From Mesobacillus boroniphilus JCM 21738 (GTDB lineage: Bacteria; Bacillota; Bacilli; Bacillales; Cytobacillaceae), in NCBI RefSeq assembly GCF_000517385.1, contig NZ_BAUW01000007.1, forward strand, positions 20,783 to 84,782: a DNA stretch of 64,000 nucleotides. Direction: 5' to 3'. Of this stretch, positions 36,656-44,426 are shown one piece after another. The position numbers were made by a program, and so were the translations under genes. The notes beneath the pieces are model-generated. The model worked only from the letters and a program-made list of their open reading frames with translations. It was not told where the DNA came from and did not search any database. The stretch's first letter is position 1. Every line of letters starts with the position of its first letter.

Positions 36656-37621
36656 TTATCTCTCCCTCGTCACTATTTGGAATGGCCCGTTACCAACTTC
36701 AAGCGTTTTTTCGATGCTTAAACTTTCCGGGTCAATTATATACACTTCGTTGCTGTCGTACCCAGCAACAATAAGCTTATTGGCAAAGAAATCAATTTCG
36801 AATGGATTCGCACCTACCTTTAAAGAACCCTTCTTTGTTCCATCCTCTGCCAATTTATATAGCATATTCGATCCATGGCTCAGGACGAATATATCATCTT
36901 CATCCTTTGTGAAATCCACTGGCATAACAGGCGCAGAAATCTCTTTTATTAAACGTCCATCATTAATGTCGTAAATGTGAATCAGCTCTTCAACTTCAGT
37001 TCCCTTTCCGTGCCCGCCAATCCATAGCTCATCTTTCTCCCTGCACATTAGTGCTCCGGCTGCTGCAGGATGGATCTCAAACCCTGGAAGCCGCTCTTTA
37101 TTTTCCAGGTCGACTATGCTCAGCATTTCTTGATTATAACTGATCGCATAGAGTTTTTTCTCAGCCTCCAGAAGTGTCAACGGCTCATTTTCTACCCTAA
37201 CTTCATCCACTTCTGTCCCACCGATATCGAAAAAACGGACACTGTCCCTTTCCTGGTCTGCGAAAGCAATTTGGGTTCCATCCATGACTAATAATGCGTT
37301 TACGATTCCCTCTCCAGTTTTCCAGGACTCAATCTTCTTCCCTTTGCTTAATGAGTATAAGTCAGCAGTACTCAAAGCCTTTCCATAAAGCAATATCGTA
37401 TCCTTATCAGGAAGGATCAGTCCTCCGATGTAAGGGCGGTCTACATCCCAGTCAGGTAATTTCTCACCCTTTTCCATATCATAGAATGAAATTGTCATTT
37501 CCTTGATATTTATCGTAGATATAATAGAAGAATCTTTTCGTATAGGCTCAAAAGATTCAAAAGAGCAGGCAGATAATAAAACAGTGAAAGTCGTTGCGGC
37601 AATTAGATAAATCAACTTCAT
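36656..37621 (-). CDS. Beta-propeller lipoprotein upstream of the two-component pair
   Basis: A 321-residue lipoprotein. The signal peptide has lipobox LLSAC (MKLIYLIAATTFTVLLSACS), and the mature part is a series of seven or so repeats of the YncE/lactonase type, each ending in strands such as LLLYGKALSTADLYSLSKGK, FFDIGGTEVDEVRV and EVYIIDPESLSIEKTLEVGN. It is anchored on the outside of the membrane. It lies four bases upstream of the response regulator, so it is probably a cofactor or ligand-binding partner of the sensor kinase. The ligand is not identifiable. No frame damage is seen. Confidence 0.85.
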   Translation of the reverse strand: MKLIYLIAATTFTVLLSACSFESFEPIRKDSSIISTINIKEMTISFYDMEKGEKLPDWDVDRPYIGGLILPDKDTILLYGKALSTADLYSLSKGKKIESWKTGEGIVNALLVMDGTQIAFADQERDSVRFFDIGGTEVDEVRVENEPLTLLEAEKKLYAISYNQEMLSIVDLENKERLPGFEIHPAAAGALMCREKDELWIGGHGKGTEVEELIHIYDINDGRLIKEISAPVMPVDFTKDEDDIFVLSHGSNMLYKLAEDGTKKGSLKVGANPFEIDFFANKLIVAGYDSNEVYIIDPESLSIEKTLEVGNGPFQIVTRER

Positions 37622-37739
37622 AATTTACTCCTTTTCTTTCACAAGTATCTCATAATATTATATCTCTAATTTGTGATAATTCTATGAAATCGAGCTAGAG
37701 GGGGTATCTTTTATCAGCTATCTCGGTTAAAAAGAAAAA

Positions 37740-37764
37740 ACTTGCCGCCATTCTGGCGACAAGT
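37740..37764. terminator. Hairpin between two genes
   Basis: ACTTGCCGCCA and TGGCGACAAGT form a hairpin (one mismatch) just downstream of the gene that ends at 37782; an A-run lies on the plus strand. Confidence 0.7.
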
Positions 37765-37781
37765 AATTTAGTATGTAAATG

Positions 37782-38066
37782 TTATTTTAATATTATTGCC
37801 TTTTTAACGGCTATTTCTTTCAGTTCTTCAGCAAGCACTTCTAGTTCCCATGGACTATCTGATTCAATAAGGAGTTCGTTAGGTTTCATGCTGATTTTAA
37901 AATAAGATTCATGGAAACCCCCACTGAACTCAATTTGCCCCTGGGATACTATGCAACGATTGTCATGATTCTCAATCCAGCATCCCTTAACCAACAATTC
38001 ATGGATAACTTCGACATGAACATTTTCTCTAACAAGTTCCAACTCCACGCGGCTTAAACCAGACAT
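37782..38066 (-). CDS. Conserved hypothetical protein (94 aa)
   Basis: A small soluble protein starting at an ATG after AAGGAGG. It has a beta-rich appearance (VELELVRENVHVEVIHELLV, QIEFSGGFHESYFKISMKPN) and a C-terminal helix (WELEVLAEELKEIAVKKAI). No known motif. The gene is separated from the rhodanese genes by about 175 bases and by an apparent terminator, so it is probably independent. Confidence 0.65.
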   Translation of the reverse strand: MSGLSRVELELVRENVHVEVIHELLVKGCWIENHDNRCIVSQGQIEFSGGFHESYFKISMKPNELLIESDSPWELEVLAEELKEIAVKKAIILK

Positions 38067-38208
38067 CAGAATTCCTCCTTGTTACTAATTGTCGAAATAT
38101 TCTTTTCATTAATAGTGTACGAATTAATCTCTAAACAAGCAAGCATATTTCGACATTTTCTGGATAAAACCTTCAGTATATAATGAGGCCACCGAACATT
38201 TTGTGCAA

Positions 38209-38237
38209 AAAAAGAGACGGCGAGCGCCATCTCTTTT
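38209..38237. terminator. Terminator of the rhodanese unit
   Basis: AAAAGAGACGG and CGCCATCTCTTTT-type arms form a hairpin immediately downstream of the rhodanese gene that ends at 38242 (one bulge). Confidence 0.8.
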
Positions 38238-38241
38238 GAGA

Positions 38242-38535
38242 TTATTCAGTTGGACCTTGCCATGCCATCATGCCGCCTTGCATGTTGATTACATTATAGC
38301 CGTAGTACTCAAGGAATTGAGTGGCTCTAGAACTGCGGCCACCTGAACGGCAGACCACTACATAAGTTTTGTTTTTGTCCAATTCATTCATCCTGAATTC
38401 AAGCAGTCCTAGTGGAATATGCATTGCTCCCGGAATTTTACCTTGTGCTACTTCACTTACTTCACGAACATCTACAACTTCGAATTCATTCGAGCCCAAT
38501 CCTTTTTGTACTTCTGTTGGTGTCATCTGGCGCAT
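38242..38535 (-). CDS. Cytosolic single-domain rhodanese
   Basis: A 97-residue rhodanese. The active loop is VVCRSGGRSSRATQFLEYYG, with the catalytic cysteine in CRSGGR, and the domain begins with FEVVDVREVSEVAQGKIPGA. There is no membrane segment. It transfers sulfane sulfur (for example from thiosulfate or protein persulfide) to an acceptor. It is the last gene of a unit with a membrane-anchored rhodanese and a CstR-type repressor; the intervening distance is 22 bases. Confidence 0.9.
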   Translation of the reverse strand: MRQMTPTEVQKGLGSNEFEVVDVREVSEVAQGKIPGAMHIPLGLLEFRMNELDKNKTYVVVCRSGGRSSRATQFLEYYGYNVINMQGGMMAWQGPTE

Positions 38536-38557
38536 TTCAATTTCCTCCCCATTCTAA

Positions 38558-38923
38558 TTACCAGGCGCTCATGCCGCCCTTTACATTAGTAACATTATTA
38601 AATCCTGCTTTTTTCAATAACTTGCTTGCCTGGCTGCTGCGCATGCCGCTCTGGCAAATGACAACTACATCTTTATCCTGCGAAAGTTCTCCTGTGCGGT
38701 TGGCAAGCTGTTGAAGAGGGATATTCTTGAATCCTTTGATGTGATTCCCTTTATATTCTCCTGGGGTCCTAACATCCACGTATTGCACCCCAGCTTTCTT
38801 TGTTTTCATCATTTCACCTAGTTGTGCTGTCGTGATTTGATTTACTCCCTTAGTTGGAGCGAAACGGCTCCATAAGAAAGCTACAGCGAGAACGACAATT
38901 AATACATTAATTACTACATCCAT
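38558..38923 (-). CDS. Membrane-anchored rhodanese (YqhL-like)
   Basis: About 121 residues. An N-terminal helix (VVINVLIVVLAVAFLWSRFA) is followed by a rhodanese domain with YVDVRTPGEYKGNHIKGFKN and the active loop VVVICQSGMRSSQASKLLKK. The ATG at 38921-38923 is chosen because AAAGAGG lies upstream and the N-terminus is then the helix itself. The topology and size match YqhL of B. subtilis. The gene directly follows a CstR-type operator. Confidence 0.88.
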   Translation of the reverse strand: MDVVINVLIVVLAVAFLWSRFAPTKGVNQITTAQLGEMMKTKKAGVQYVDVRTPGEYKGNHIKGFKNIPLQQLANRTGELSQDKDVVVICQSGMRSSQASKLLKKAGFNNVTNVKGGMSAW

Positions 38924-38992
38924 CCGTATGCACCTCTTTATCATTTTAGTTACTCATGATCTTTGACGGGAGGGAATCTTGATTATCCCTTT

Positions 38993-39008
38993 ATACTCAT
39001 ATGGGTAT
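38993..39008. promoter_or_regulatory. CsoR/CstR-type operator between cstR and the membrane rhodanese
   Basis: ATACTCATATGGGTAT is an inverted repeat of the ATACC(C)-N-GGGTAT type that CsoR-family repressors bind; only one arm position deviates. It lies in the intergenic gap just upstream of the membrane rhodanese gene. Confidence 0.7.
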
Positions 39009-39049
39009 TTTAAGCGACAAAAAATACCTTGTCAAGAATAGAAATCATA

Positions 39050-39313
39050 TTATTTTCTGCTCTTGACAAGTAATTCTACAGCATCATTTACTGCCTGTGA
39101 AGTTTCTCTTCCTTCTTGCAAATCGTTAATTAGGCATTGTTCGAGATTCTTGCTGACAACCAAAGCAATAGTACGGTCAACTGCAGAACGGATAGCAGAT
39201 AATTGGGTCACGACGGACTTGCATTCTTCCTGTTCTTCAAGCAGCCGGATGCTGCCCCTAACCTGTCCTTCGATTCTTTTCAGACGATTGACAATTTCCT
39301 TATTGTACTCCAC
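39050..39313 (-). CDS. cstR: CstR-type persulfide-sensing repressor (CsoR family)
   Basis: An 87-residue all-helical repressor (MEYNKEIVNRLKRIEGQVRG, AIRSAVDRTIALVV). CsoR proteins that bind copper use a C-H-C triad. Here the first cysteine (EECKS) and second cysteine (NLEQCLI) are present, but the intervening histidine is replaced by asparagine (SKNLEQC). This is the pattern of CstR, which senses persulfide, and it resembles the staphylococcal CstR sequence as I recall it. The neighbouring rhodaneses and two matching operators support the reading. A copper-sensing role is not excluded. Confidence 0.8.
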   Translation of the reverse strand: MEYNKEIVNRLKRIEGQVRGSIRLLEEQEECKSVVTQLSAIRSAVDRTIALVVSKNLEQCLINDLQEGRETSQAVNDAVELLVKSRK

Positions 39314-39324
39314 CTTGCCACCTC

Positions 39325-39651
39325 CTATTGTGATGGACCAGTAATGGTATATCCTGTAACATTGTAACCATATTTTTTAAGCAATCTTGCACCAAAGTTC
39401 TTTTCCAATTCATTTGAGGCAATAATGACAATATGCCTATTCGGAATTTCTTTAATATATCGTTTTAAATACCCGCAAGGAATGTTGATTGCGCCATTTA
39501 CTGGATTTTTCGCAGAATCTTGGTAATCTCTAAGATCGACAAATACTGCATCCTTCTCAAAATCTTTTACTGCAGGCAGATTTCTTACTGGAACATAGCG
39601 GTTGAAAATTAAAGTGACCAAAAGGAGACTGATGATTAAACTTGTGAGCAA
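39325..39651 (-). CDS. Membrane-anchored rhodanese-like protein lacking the catalytic cysteine
   Basis: A 108-residue protein with an N-terminal membrane helix (MLTSLIISLLLVTLIFNRYV) and a rhodanese fold (AVFVDLRDYQDSAKNPVNGA). The active loop reads VIIASNELEKNFGARLLKKY, so the usual cysteine is not present. The fold suggests it binds persulfidated partners rather than catalysing transfer. It directly precedes the CstR gene (11-base gap) and follows the second CstR-type operator. Confidence 0.78.
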   Translation of the reverse strand: MLTSLIISLLLVTLIFNRYVPVRNLPAVKDFEKDAVFVDLRDYQDSAKNPVNGAINIPCGYLKRYIKEIPNRHIVIIASNELEKNFGARLLKKYGYNVTGYTITGPSQ

Positions 39652-39707
39652 CTACTCTTCACCTCTTGTTATGTCTTGTTCATTACTGAACTTACAATAT
39701 AAATAAT

Positions 39708-39723
39708 ATACCATAAGGGGTAT
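39708..39723. promoter_or_regulatory. CsoR/CstR-type operator upstream of the cstR unit
   Basis: ATACCATAAGGGGTAT is an inverted repeat of the type bound by CsoR-family repressors, lying 57 bases upstream of the first gene of the unit. Confidence 0.7.
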
Positions 39724-39868
39724 AAAATCAATAGATAAAAATAATATTCTTTAACCTTTTCAGTAACACACAAAAAAGAAGCAAGGATTCCTTCCTTCTT
39801 TAATAATTTTATATCCTTTTGTCATCTCACACACCAATATAAAAATGCCAATTCAGCGTGGTCGATAA

Positions 39869-40153
39869 TTACTTCCCTGCTTCATCCTGGATTGCTTCAA
39901 CCAGTTCCATATGCAACTGTAACAACAAGATTTTACTTTCATTTGATAGGGAGGCTTCTAAAATTCTTTTTGTGGCAAGGTAGTATTTTTCCATTAATGT
40001 CCTTCTTGCTCTAGGATGGGAATTTTCATCCTTCAAATCTCTTTGTATTGCTTCCCTTAGAATGTTCTCTGATGACTGGTCAGATTGAAGTTTTCGATTG
40101 TTCCATAAAGTCCTGTACTCATCTAGAATCTTTTCATAATCCATTGCAAGCAT
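39869..40153 (-). CDS. Conserved hypothetical helical protein (94 aa)
   Basis: A small helix-rich protein starting at an ATG seven bases after AGGAGG (MLAMDYEKILDEYRTLWNNR). It ends KILLLQLHMELVEAIQDEAG. The pattern of conserved charged and aliphatic residues suggests a coiled, soluble protein. I do not recognise a family. Neighbours give no clue. Confidence 0.6.
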   Translation of the reverse strand: MLAMDYEKILDEYRTLWNNRKLQSDQSSENILREAIQRDLKDENSHPRARRTLMEKYYLATKRILEASLSNESKILLLQLHMELVEAIQDEAGK

Positions 40154-40262
40154 CCTTATGCCTCCTGCAGATAATAACTAGGTCAAACCCTCACTAGTAT
40201 ATTTACATATTTTAAGCAGACAATGCAAAAAATAAGTTAAATTACTTTAAAGGAGAATAGCT

Positions 40263-40502
40263 ATGAGCAAACCATATCGATGCCCTAACTGTAAGACTAA
40301 CAGGACAAGATTCAATATGATCTCCCAAGTACCGCAGCCTGTAAAATTAAATCCCCAATCTGGCGAAATAGTGGAGCAGTATTCAAACGACCAGCTTGAA
40401 CCTTTTCATCTTCCATACAAAGGCCCAGAGCTGAAAATCCAATGCGCAGCCTGCGGATTGGTAGAGGATGAAAAAACCTTTGCCAAATTTGGTGAAAGTT
40501 AA
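40263..40502 (+). CDS. Small zinc-ribbon protein (79 aa)
   Basis: It starts at an ATG after AAAGGAG and begins MSKPYRCPNCKTNRTRFNMI. Two cysteine pairs (CPNC and CAAC) 45 residues apart fit a zinc ribbon. The central segment VKLNPQSGEIVEQYSNDQLE is unlike any family I can name. The gene has an intact frame and a strong terminator. Confidence 0.65.
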   Translation: MSKPYRCPNCKTNRTRFNMISQVPQPVKLNPQSGEIVEQYSNDQLEPFHLPYKGPELKIQCAACGLVEDEKTFAKFGES

Positions 40503-40521
40503 GGATCATTTCACAACATAC

Positions 40522-40550
40522 AAAAAGCTTGAGATTTTCTCAAGCTTTTT
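40522..40550. terminator. Bidirectional terminator
   Basis: AAAAAGCTTGAG and CTCAAGCTTTTT form a perfect hairpin between two convergent genes. Confidence 0.88.
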
Positions 40551-40556
40551 ATTTGC

Positions 40557-41381
40557 TTAACTTAATCCAATTTCTTCAAAGAAATTTATTGAATCCACTC
40601 TCCATTGTTCATTAGGCATGAATCTCACCAGGATGACTTCACCGTTAAAAGTCTTGCCGCCGATCCCTTTGAGCTGCAAATTAAGCTCAACTGGAACGGT
40701 AAGGCTTAACTGATCTCCCACATCCTCGGCAGGCAGAACTTCCATCCGGGAAATCCTGATATTATCAATTTTAGGCAGCAGCTTTTCCCACTCAAGGTCT
40801 TGAAGTGAGATCATGTAAACGATGTTTCGATCCTGTTGTTTTAACCCTGCAATATATGCATTGACCAAATCGTACGGGTCCGTTTGTTCCAGGTATTTTT
40901 CGAGCTTCCCTGCTGACTTTAGAATCATAAGTTTATGGGATAGATCCATGAAGTTCGTCCTGTGGGTCGTGCTCCCATAAAAATGGATGCAGAAATGTCC
41001 AGGAAAGTTATTTTTCAAGGCTCCGCCTCCGTGTGGCATTCCATGCATTGAGGCCGCGATTTTCTCATCTTCAGAGATGACGATAATCGCTCTGCGCTTC
41101 CAGCTCCACTTCCCATTATAAATCTTCTTCATGATTGCGGTATCTTTTGGAGTTAACGGCTGGACATCCGCATGGTTGCTTCCCGCCCTCCTTTGTACCT
41201 GAAATTCCAACCCTGTTTCCAAATCGACCACTGTGAATTTGGTGTACCTGGGCAGAATTTCATTAACCTCTTCCCACTGTGTCATTTTGATTTGGGTTTT
41301 CGGATTCTTCTTGGCTTCTATGTTATTTCCAGTGAAGGCAAGAAGAACAATGGTTATTATCATAATTTTCATTGTGTGCAT
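40557..41381 (-). CDS. Exported conserved hypothetical protein
   Basis: A 274-residue protein with an N-terminal signal peptide-like segment (MHTMKIMIITIVLLAFTGN). The middle contains IIVISEDEKIAASMHGMPHG, then GGALKNNFPGHFCIHFYGST and THRTNFMDLSHKLMILK; the spacing of these histidine- and glycine-rich motifs suggests a metal or catalytic site. The C-terminal third (PVELNLQLKGIGGKTFNGEV, NEQWRVDSINFFEE) resembles an extracellular beta-rich domain. I cannot assign a family. Confidence 0.6.
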   Translation of the reverse strand: MHTMKIMIITIVLLAFTGNNIEAKKNPKTQIKMTQWEEVNEILPRYTKFTVVDLETGLEFQVQRRAGSNHADVQPLTPKDTAIMKKIYNGKWSWKRRAIIVISEDEKIAASMHGMPHGGGALKNNFPGHFCIHFYGSTTHRTNFMDLSHKLMILKSAGKLEKYLEQTDPYDLVNAYIAGLKQQDRNIVYMISLQDLEWEKLLPKIDNIRISRMEVLPAEDVGDQLSLTVPVELNLQLKGIGGKTFNGEVILVRFMPNEQWRVDSINFFEEIGLS

Positions 41382-41506
41382 TCAAATCATCTCTTTTTTT
41401 CGGCTTAGGTCACGGATTCAATCTTGAAGAATAGAATAATGCTTCATGAAAGTTTTTGCTTTTTTGCTTTTTGCTATTCAGAAGTGCTCAGTTTTAAGCA
41501 AATAAA

Positions 41507-41525
41507 AACCCAGCAAAGCTGGGTA
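41507..41525. terminator. Hairpin downstream of the small stress-type gene
   Basis: ACCCAGC and GCTGGGT form a short hairpin with an AAA loop just after the stop codon of the gene ending at 41530. Confidence 0.7.
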
Positions 41526-41529
41526 AAAG

Positions 41530-41709
41530 TTAATCATTTCTATGGTTTTCTACATATTCCCTTGCTTTATCGATCGCGATAGGGATTGCTTTTCCATCTT
41601 CATAATGTTCTTCCTGAACAAGCGCGTTTGCTATTTCAATAGCTTTCTCACGGACGTCAGGATCAAGGTTTTTCATTGAAGCAGGATAATCATTCTTTAT
41701 CCAAGGCAT
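41530..41709 (-). CDS. Small YdaT-like protein (59 aa)
   Basis: A short protein (MPWIKNDYPASMKNLDPDVR, EKAIEIANALVQEEHYEDGK) with AAAGGATG before the ATG at 41707-41709. The SMKNL..VREKAIEIANAL region resembles the N-terminal half of YdaT, a general-stress protein of B. subtilis that carries a further domain not present here. A sigma-B-type promoter (see separate entry) fits a stress role. The frame is intact. The family match is moderate confidence. Confidence 0.65.
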   Translation of the reverse strand: MPWIKNDYPASMKNLDPDVREKAIEIANALVQEEHYEDGKAIPIAIDKAREYVENHRND

Positions 41710-41744
41710 TTTCTTCATCCTTTCCATCGAAGATATTCATTTTG

Positions 41745-41770
41745 TTACCCTATGTCCAGCAATTGAAAAC
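41745..41770 (-). promoter_or_regulatory. Sigma-B-type promoter candidate of the YdaT-like gene
   Basis: On the minus strand GTTTTC (complement 41765-41770) and GGGTAA (complement 41745-41750) are separated by 14 bases. The sigma-B consensus is GTTTAA, about 14 bases, GGGTAT/A. The gene begins 35 bases downstream of the -10 element. Confidence 0.55.
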
Positions 41771-41774
41771 AGAC

Positions 41775-42689
41775 TTACTTTTCCAGCTTCTTCAGCTGCT
41801 GTTCAAGCTGGATCCAGTCAGTTACCTGGCCGATGAAAACGAGATTGAGCGGCATTTTCATATATTCCTTCATATATAATGGCATTCCATACGAATACTG
41901 GAAGAGGTCCGGATATTGAGAATGGTCAAATAATACATATCCTTTTATCCGGTATATGGAATCCGGCAGCGACCTTAAAAAACCTTCAAAATCTTTCTGG
42001 CTGACAGCCCCCTGGAATTGATGCACAAACGTGCTTAGTCTCAGATCTGCCTGAACATGCGCTCCCGCACTTTTAACTTTTTGGGTATGTGCCAATCCCT
42101 CCAGCAGTTTAATGGGCACTTTCGAATAGGTGCTCAAAATACATTTTGCTTGAGAATTTAAGCCTTGAATGTCAATACTGATTTTTGCCTGCTCTGATTC
42201 ATTGAGCAGATCTGATTTATTGACGATGATAAGGTCAGCATGCTTCACTTGCTCAAGCAAAAGCTGATGGACCTGGGGGTTTAATGACTGTCTATTGAGC
42301 CACTGCTGGCCATCTACTGTCGTAATGATTCCTTTTATCTCAAGCTTGTCTGCAAACAATGGAGAAAGGACAGCATCCAAAACTTCTACAGGATGAGCTG
42401 CACCCGTCGTTTCAATATAAATGGCATCCAGTTCGTGATCAAATAACAATCCTTGAAGCTGGGATTCGAGCTTATCCTGAATCGTACAGCAAATACACCC
42501 TCCCAACAGCTCCTTTAAAGGAACATCTTTGTCAACGGCATCTGAATCAATCGATACCCTGCCCAGCTCGTTCATCATAACTGCAATATTCCGTCCGCTA
42601 TTTTTTTCATGCTGTAAAATTTGCTTAAGTAATGTTGTTTTGCCTGTGCCCAGGAAACCGGACAAAATATAAACCTCTGTTTTTTTCAT
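41775..42689 (-). CDS. COG0523 family metal-associated GTPase
   Basis: A 304-residue CobW/COG0523-family protein. The P-loop is VYILSGFLGTGKTTLLKQIL, the characteristic GCICCT motif lies in LLGGCICCTIQDKLE, and the guanine-binding NKSD motif is in DLIIVNKSDLL. The C-terminal CobW domain is present (LRLSTFVHQFQGAVSQKD). Such proteins are thought to deliver metals, mostly zinc, to target enzymes, and their genes are often controlled by Zur. No Zur box was identified. It follows a strong ribosome site and is an independent gene. Confidence 0.88.
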   Translation of the reverse strand: MKKTEVYILSGFLGTGKTTLLKQILQHEKNSGRNIAVMMNELGRVSIDSDAVDKDVPLKELLGGCICCTIQDKLESQLQGLLFDHELDAIYIETTGAAHPVEVLDAVLSPLFADKLEIKGIITTVDGQQWLNRQSLNPQVHQLLLEQVKHADLIIVNKSDLLNESEQAKISIDIQGLNSQAKCILSTYSKVPIKLLEGLAHTQKVKSAGAHVQADLRLSTFVHQFQGAVSQKDFEGFLRSLPDSIYRIKGYVLFDHSQYPDLFQYSYGMPLYMKEYMKMPLNLVFIGQVTDWIQLEQQLKKLEK

Positions 42690-42726
42690 GTTCTCATCAC
42701 CTTATTTTTTTCTATGTAATATGGAA

Positions 42727-42750
42727 AATCTCCAGCAAAAGCTGGAGATT
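42727..42750 (-). terminator. Terminator of the CobW-type and ctpA genes region
   Basis: AATCTCCAGC and GCTGGAGATT form a hairpin between the end of ctpA (42755, minus strand) and the start of the downstream gene; T-run on the minus strand side. Confidence 0.75.
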
Positions 42751-42754
42751 CTTT

Positions 42755-44257
42755 TTATTTATTCATTTCCTGCTTTAACACTTCTATTGCTTTCTGAATT
42801 TGTGGATCGTCATTTTTAATCTGTTCGCGCAGAGCATTCATTAATTCAATAGTCGAGCTCCCTTTAAGGATGCCTGTTTCTTCAAGCTCTTTTGATTTTT
42901 GGAATGCCATGACAGCTTCCTTTGTCTTTTCATCATAGAAACCATCCTCACGGCCTGTTTCAAACCCTAGAGCTTTCAGCATCTTTTGTGCAGCCTTGAC
43001 TTGTTCAGAAGCTGTTGATACCTTCAGTTCAGTTTCCGGATCGATGAAAGGTAATGAGGCATATTCAGGCATTGGGACTTCATGGTCCGGCTTAATGCCT
43101 TTCTTATGAATCCAATTACCTTTAGGAGTCAACCATTTTTCTGTCGTGAACTTCATATTCGAACCGTCTGAAAAATCCTCCGCTCTCTGGACTGTGCCTT
43201 TTCCGAATGACTTTTCGCCGACAAGAGGAACTCCAGCTGATTCACTGACTGCTCCTGCAAGGATTTCGGATGCACTTGCACTCCCCTTATCAATGATGAC
43301 AACTAAAGGAAGGTTATTATTGTTTTCGTTCTCTGATGCATATTTCTCTACATTGCCTTTACGGTCTTCTACCTGAAAGAGTATTTCTCCCTCAGGCACA
43401 AAGAGACTGGATATTTTAATTGCCTGATCCAGGAGTCCACCTGGATTTTGGCGAAGATCCAGGACGAGGCCTTTCATTCCTTGTTTCTGGAGGTCATTTA
43501 AAATATTTACTAGCTCATTTGCAGTATTTTGCGAAAAATTGGTTATCTGGACTTTGGCAATCCCGCCGTCCATCATTTCACCATATACCGTTTCAATCGG
43601 TATCGTGTCTCGAGTTATTGTGACATCGACTGGTTTTTCTCCACCCTGGCGAAGGATTGACAGCTTTACGTCTGTACCTTTTTCTCCTCTAATAAGAGCC
43701 ACTGCTTCAGTCGTACTCATGCCTTGAAGGCTTTTTCCATCTACGGACATGATTTTATCCTCTGGTTGAAGGCCTGCTTTTTCCGCAGGAGAACCCTTCA
43801 ATGGAGTGACAATAAAAATGAAACCATCTCTTTCCTGAATTTCCGCTCCAATTCCCTCAAATGAAGACGACAGACTCTGATGGAAATTCTTTGCGTCTTC
43901 CTGGCTCATATAATCCGAATATGGATCGTCCAAGGATTCAAGCATTCCATCTATCGCACCATTTATCAGCTTTTCCTGATCAACTTCCTGAAAATAGTCA
44001 TTCTTCAAAGTATCATATGCGTCGTATAGCTTTGCAAATTCTTCTCTTTCTCTAATTACCTGCACTGCTGGCTTGTCTTCGCCGAAAGCAAGCGCAAAGG
44101 TAGTGATTCCCGCTGTTAAAAAGACTAGAAAAAACAGCAGCATTGCAAAGTGGAACTTCTTTATCCGAAGAAAACTATTTTTAGTCTCAGCTTCTGCTGG
44201 CTTTTCTTGACCCTTTAGTTCTTCTGTGTTTTCTTCATTCATATTTTGCTGATCCAA
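42755..44257 (-). CDS. ctpA: S41 family C-terminal processing protease
   Basis: A 500-residue secreted, membrane-anchored protease. One N-terminal helix (FHFAMLLFFLVFLTAGITTF) precedes an extracytoplasmic part with PDZ (EGIGAEIQERDGFIFIVTPL, AGLQPEDKIMSVDGKSL) and the peptidase S41 core with the catalytic serine and lysine (LVLDLRQNPGGLLDQA, DKGSASASEILAGAV, GEKSFGKGTVQ). The C-terminus is a peptidoglycan-binding domain (QKMLKALGFETGREDGFYDE). The same domain set is found in CtpA and CtpB of Bacillus. The symbol ctpA is chosen on overall pattern, and CtpB remains possible. Confidence 0.88.
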   Translation of the reverse strand: MDQQNMNEENTEELKGQEKPAEAETKNSFLRIKKFHFAMLLFFLVFLTAGITTFALAFGEDKPAVQVIREREEFAKLYDAYDTLKNDYFQEVDQEKLINGAIDGMLESLDDPYSDYMSQEDAKNFHQSLSSSFEGIGAEIQERDGFIFIVTPLKGSPAEKAGLQPEDKIMSVDGKSLQGMSTTEAVALIRGEKGTDVKLSILRQGGEKPVDVTITRDTIPIETVYGEMMDGGIAKVQITNFSQNTANELVNILNDLQKQGMKGLVLDLRQNPGGLLDQAIKISSLFVPEGEILFQVEDRKGNVEKYASENENNNNLPLVVIIDKGSASASEILAGAVSESAGVPLVGEKSFGKGTVQRAEDFSDGSNMKFTTEKWLTPKGNWIHKKGIKPDHEVPMPEYASLPFIDPETELKVSTASEQVKAAQKMLKALGFETGREDGFYDEKTKEAVMAFQKSKELEETGILKGSSTIELMNALREQIKNDDPQIQKAIEVLKQEMNK

Positions 44258-44396
44258 CTCTTTTCACCACTTTCCAATCAAGCTTAAAATCCTTAATGAT
44301 TAGGATAACATTTTTACGGTAAAATTAACAGAAAAATAGGTAACGGCCAAGAATCTAGAATCCGGAGGCCCTTTCTTGTGCTTGCCAATGAAAAAA

Positions 44397-44419
44397 GCAG
44401 CGGTCATAAAAACCGCTGC
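44397..44419 (-). terminator. Terminator of the copZ gene
   Basis: GCAGCGGT and ACCGCTGC form a perfect hairpin immediately downstream of the copZ stop; the minus-strand side continues into a T-run. Confidence 0.85.
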
Positions 44420-44426
44420 TTCATTA

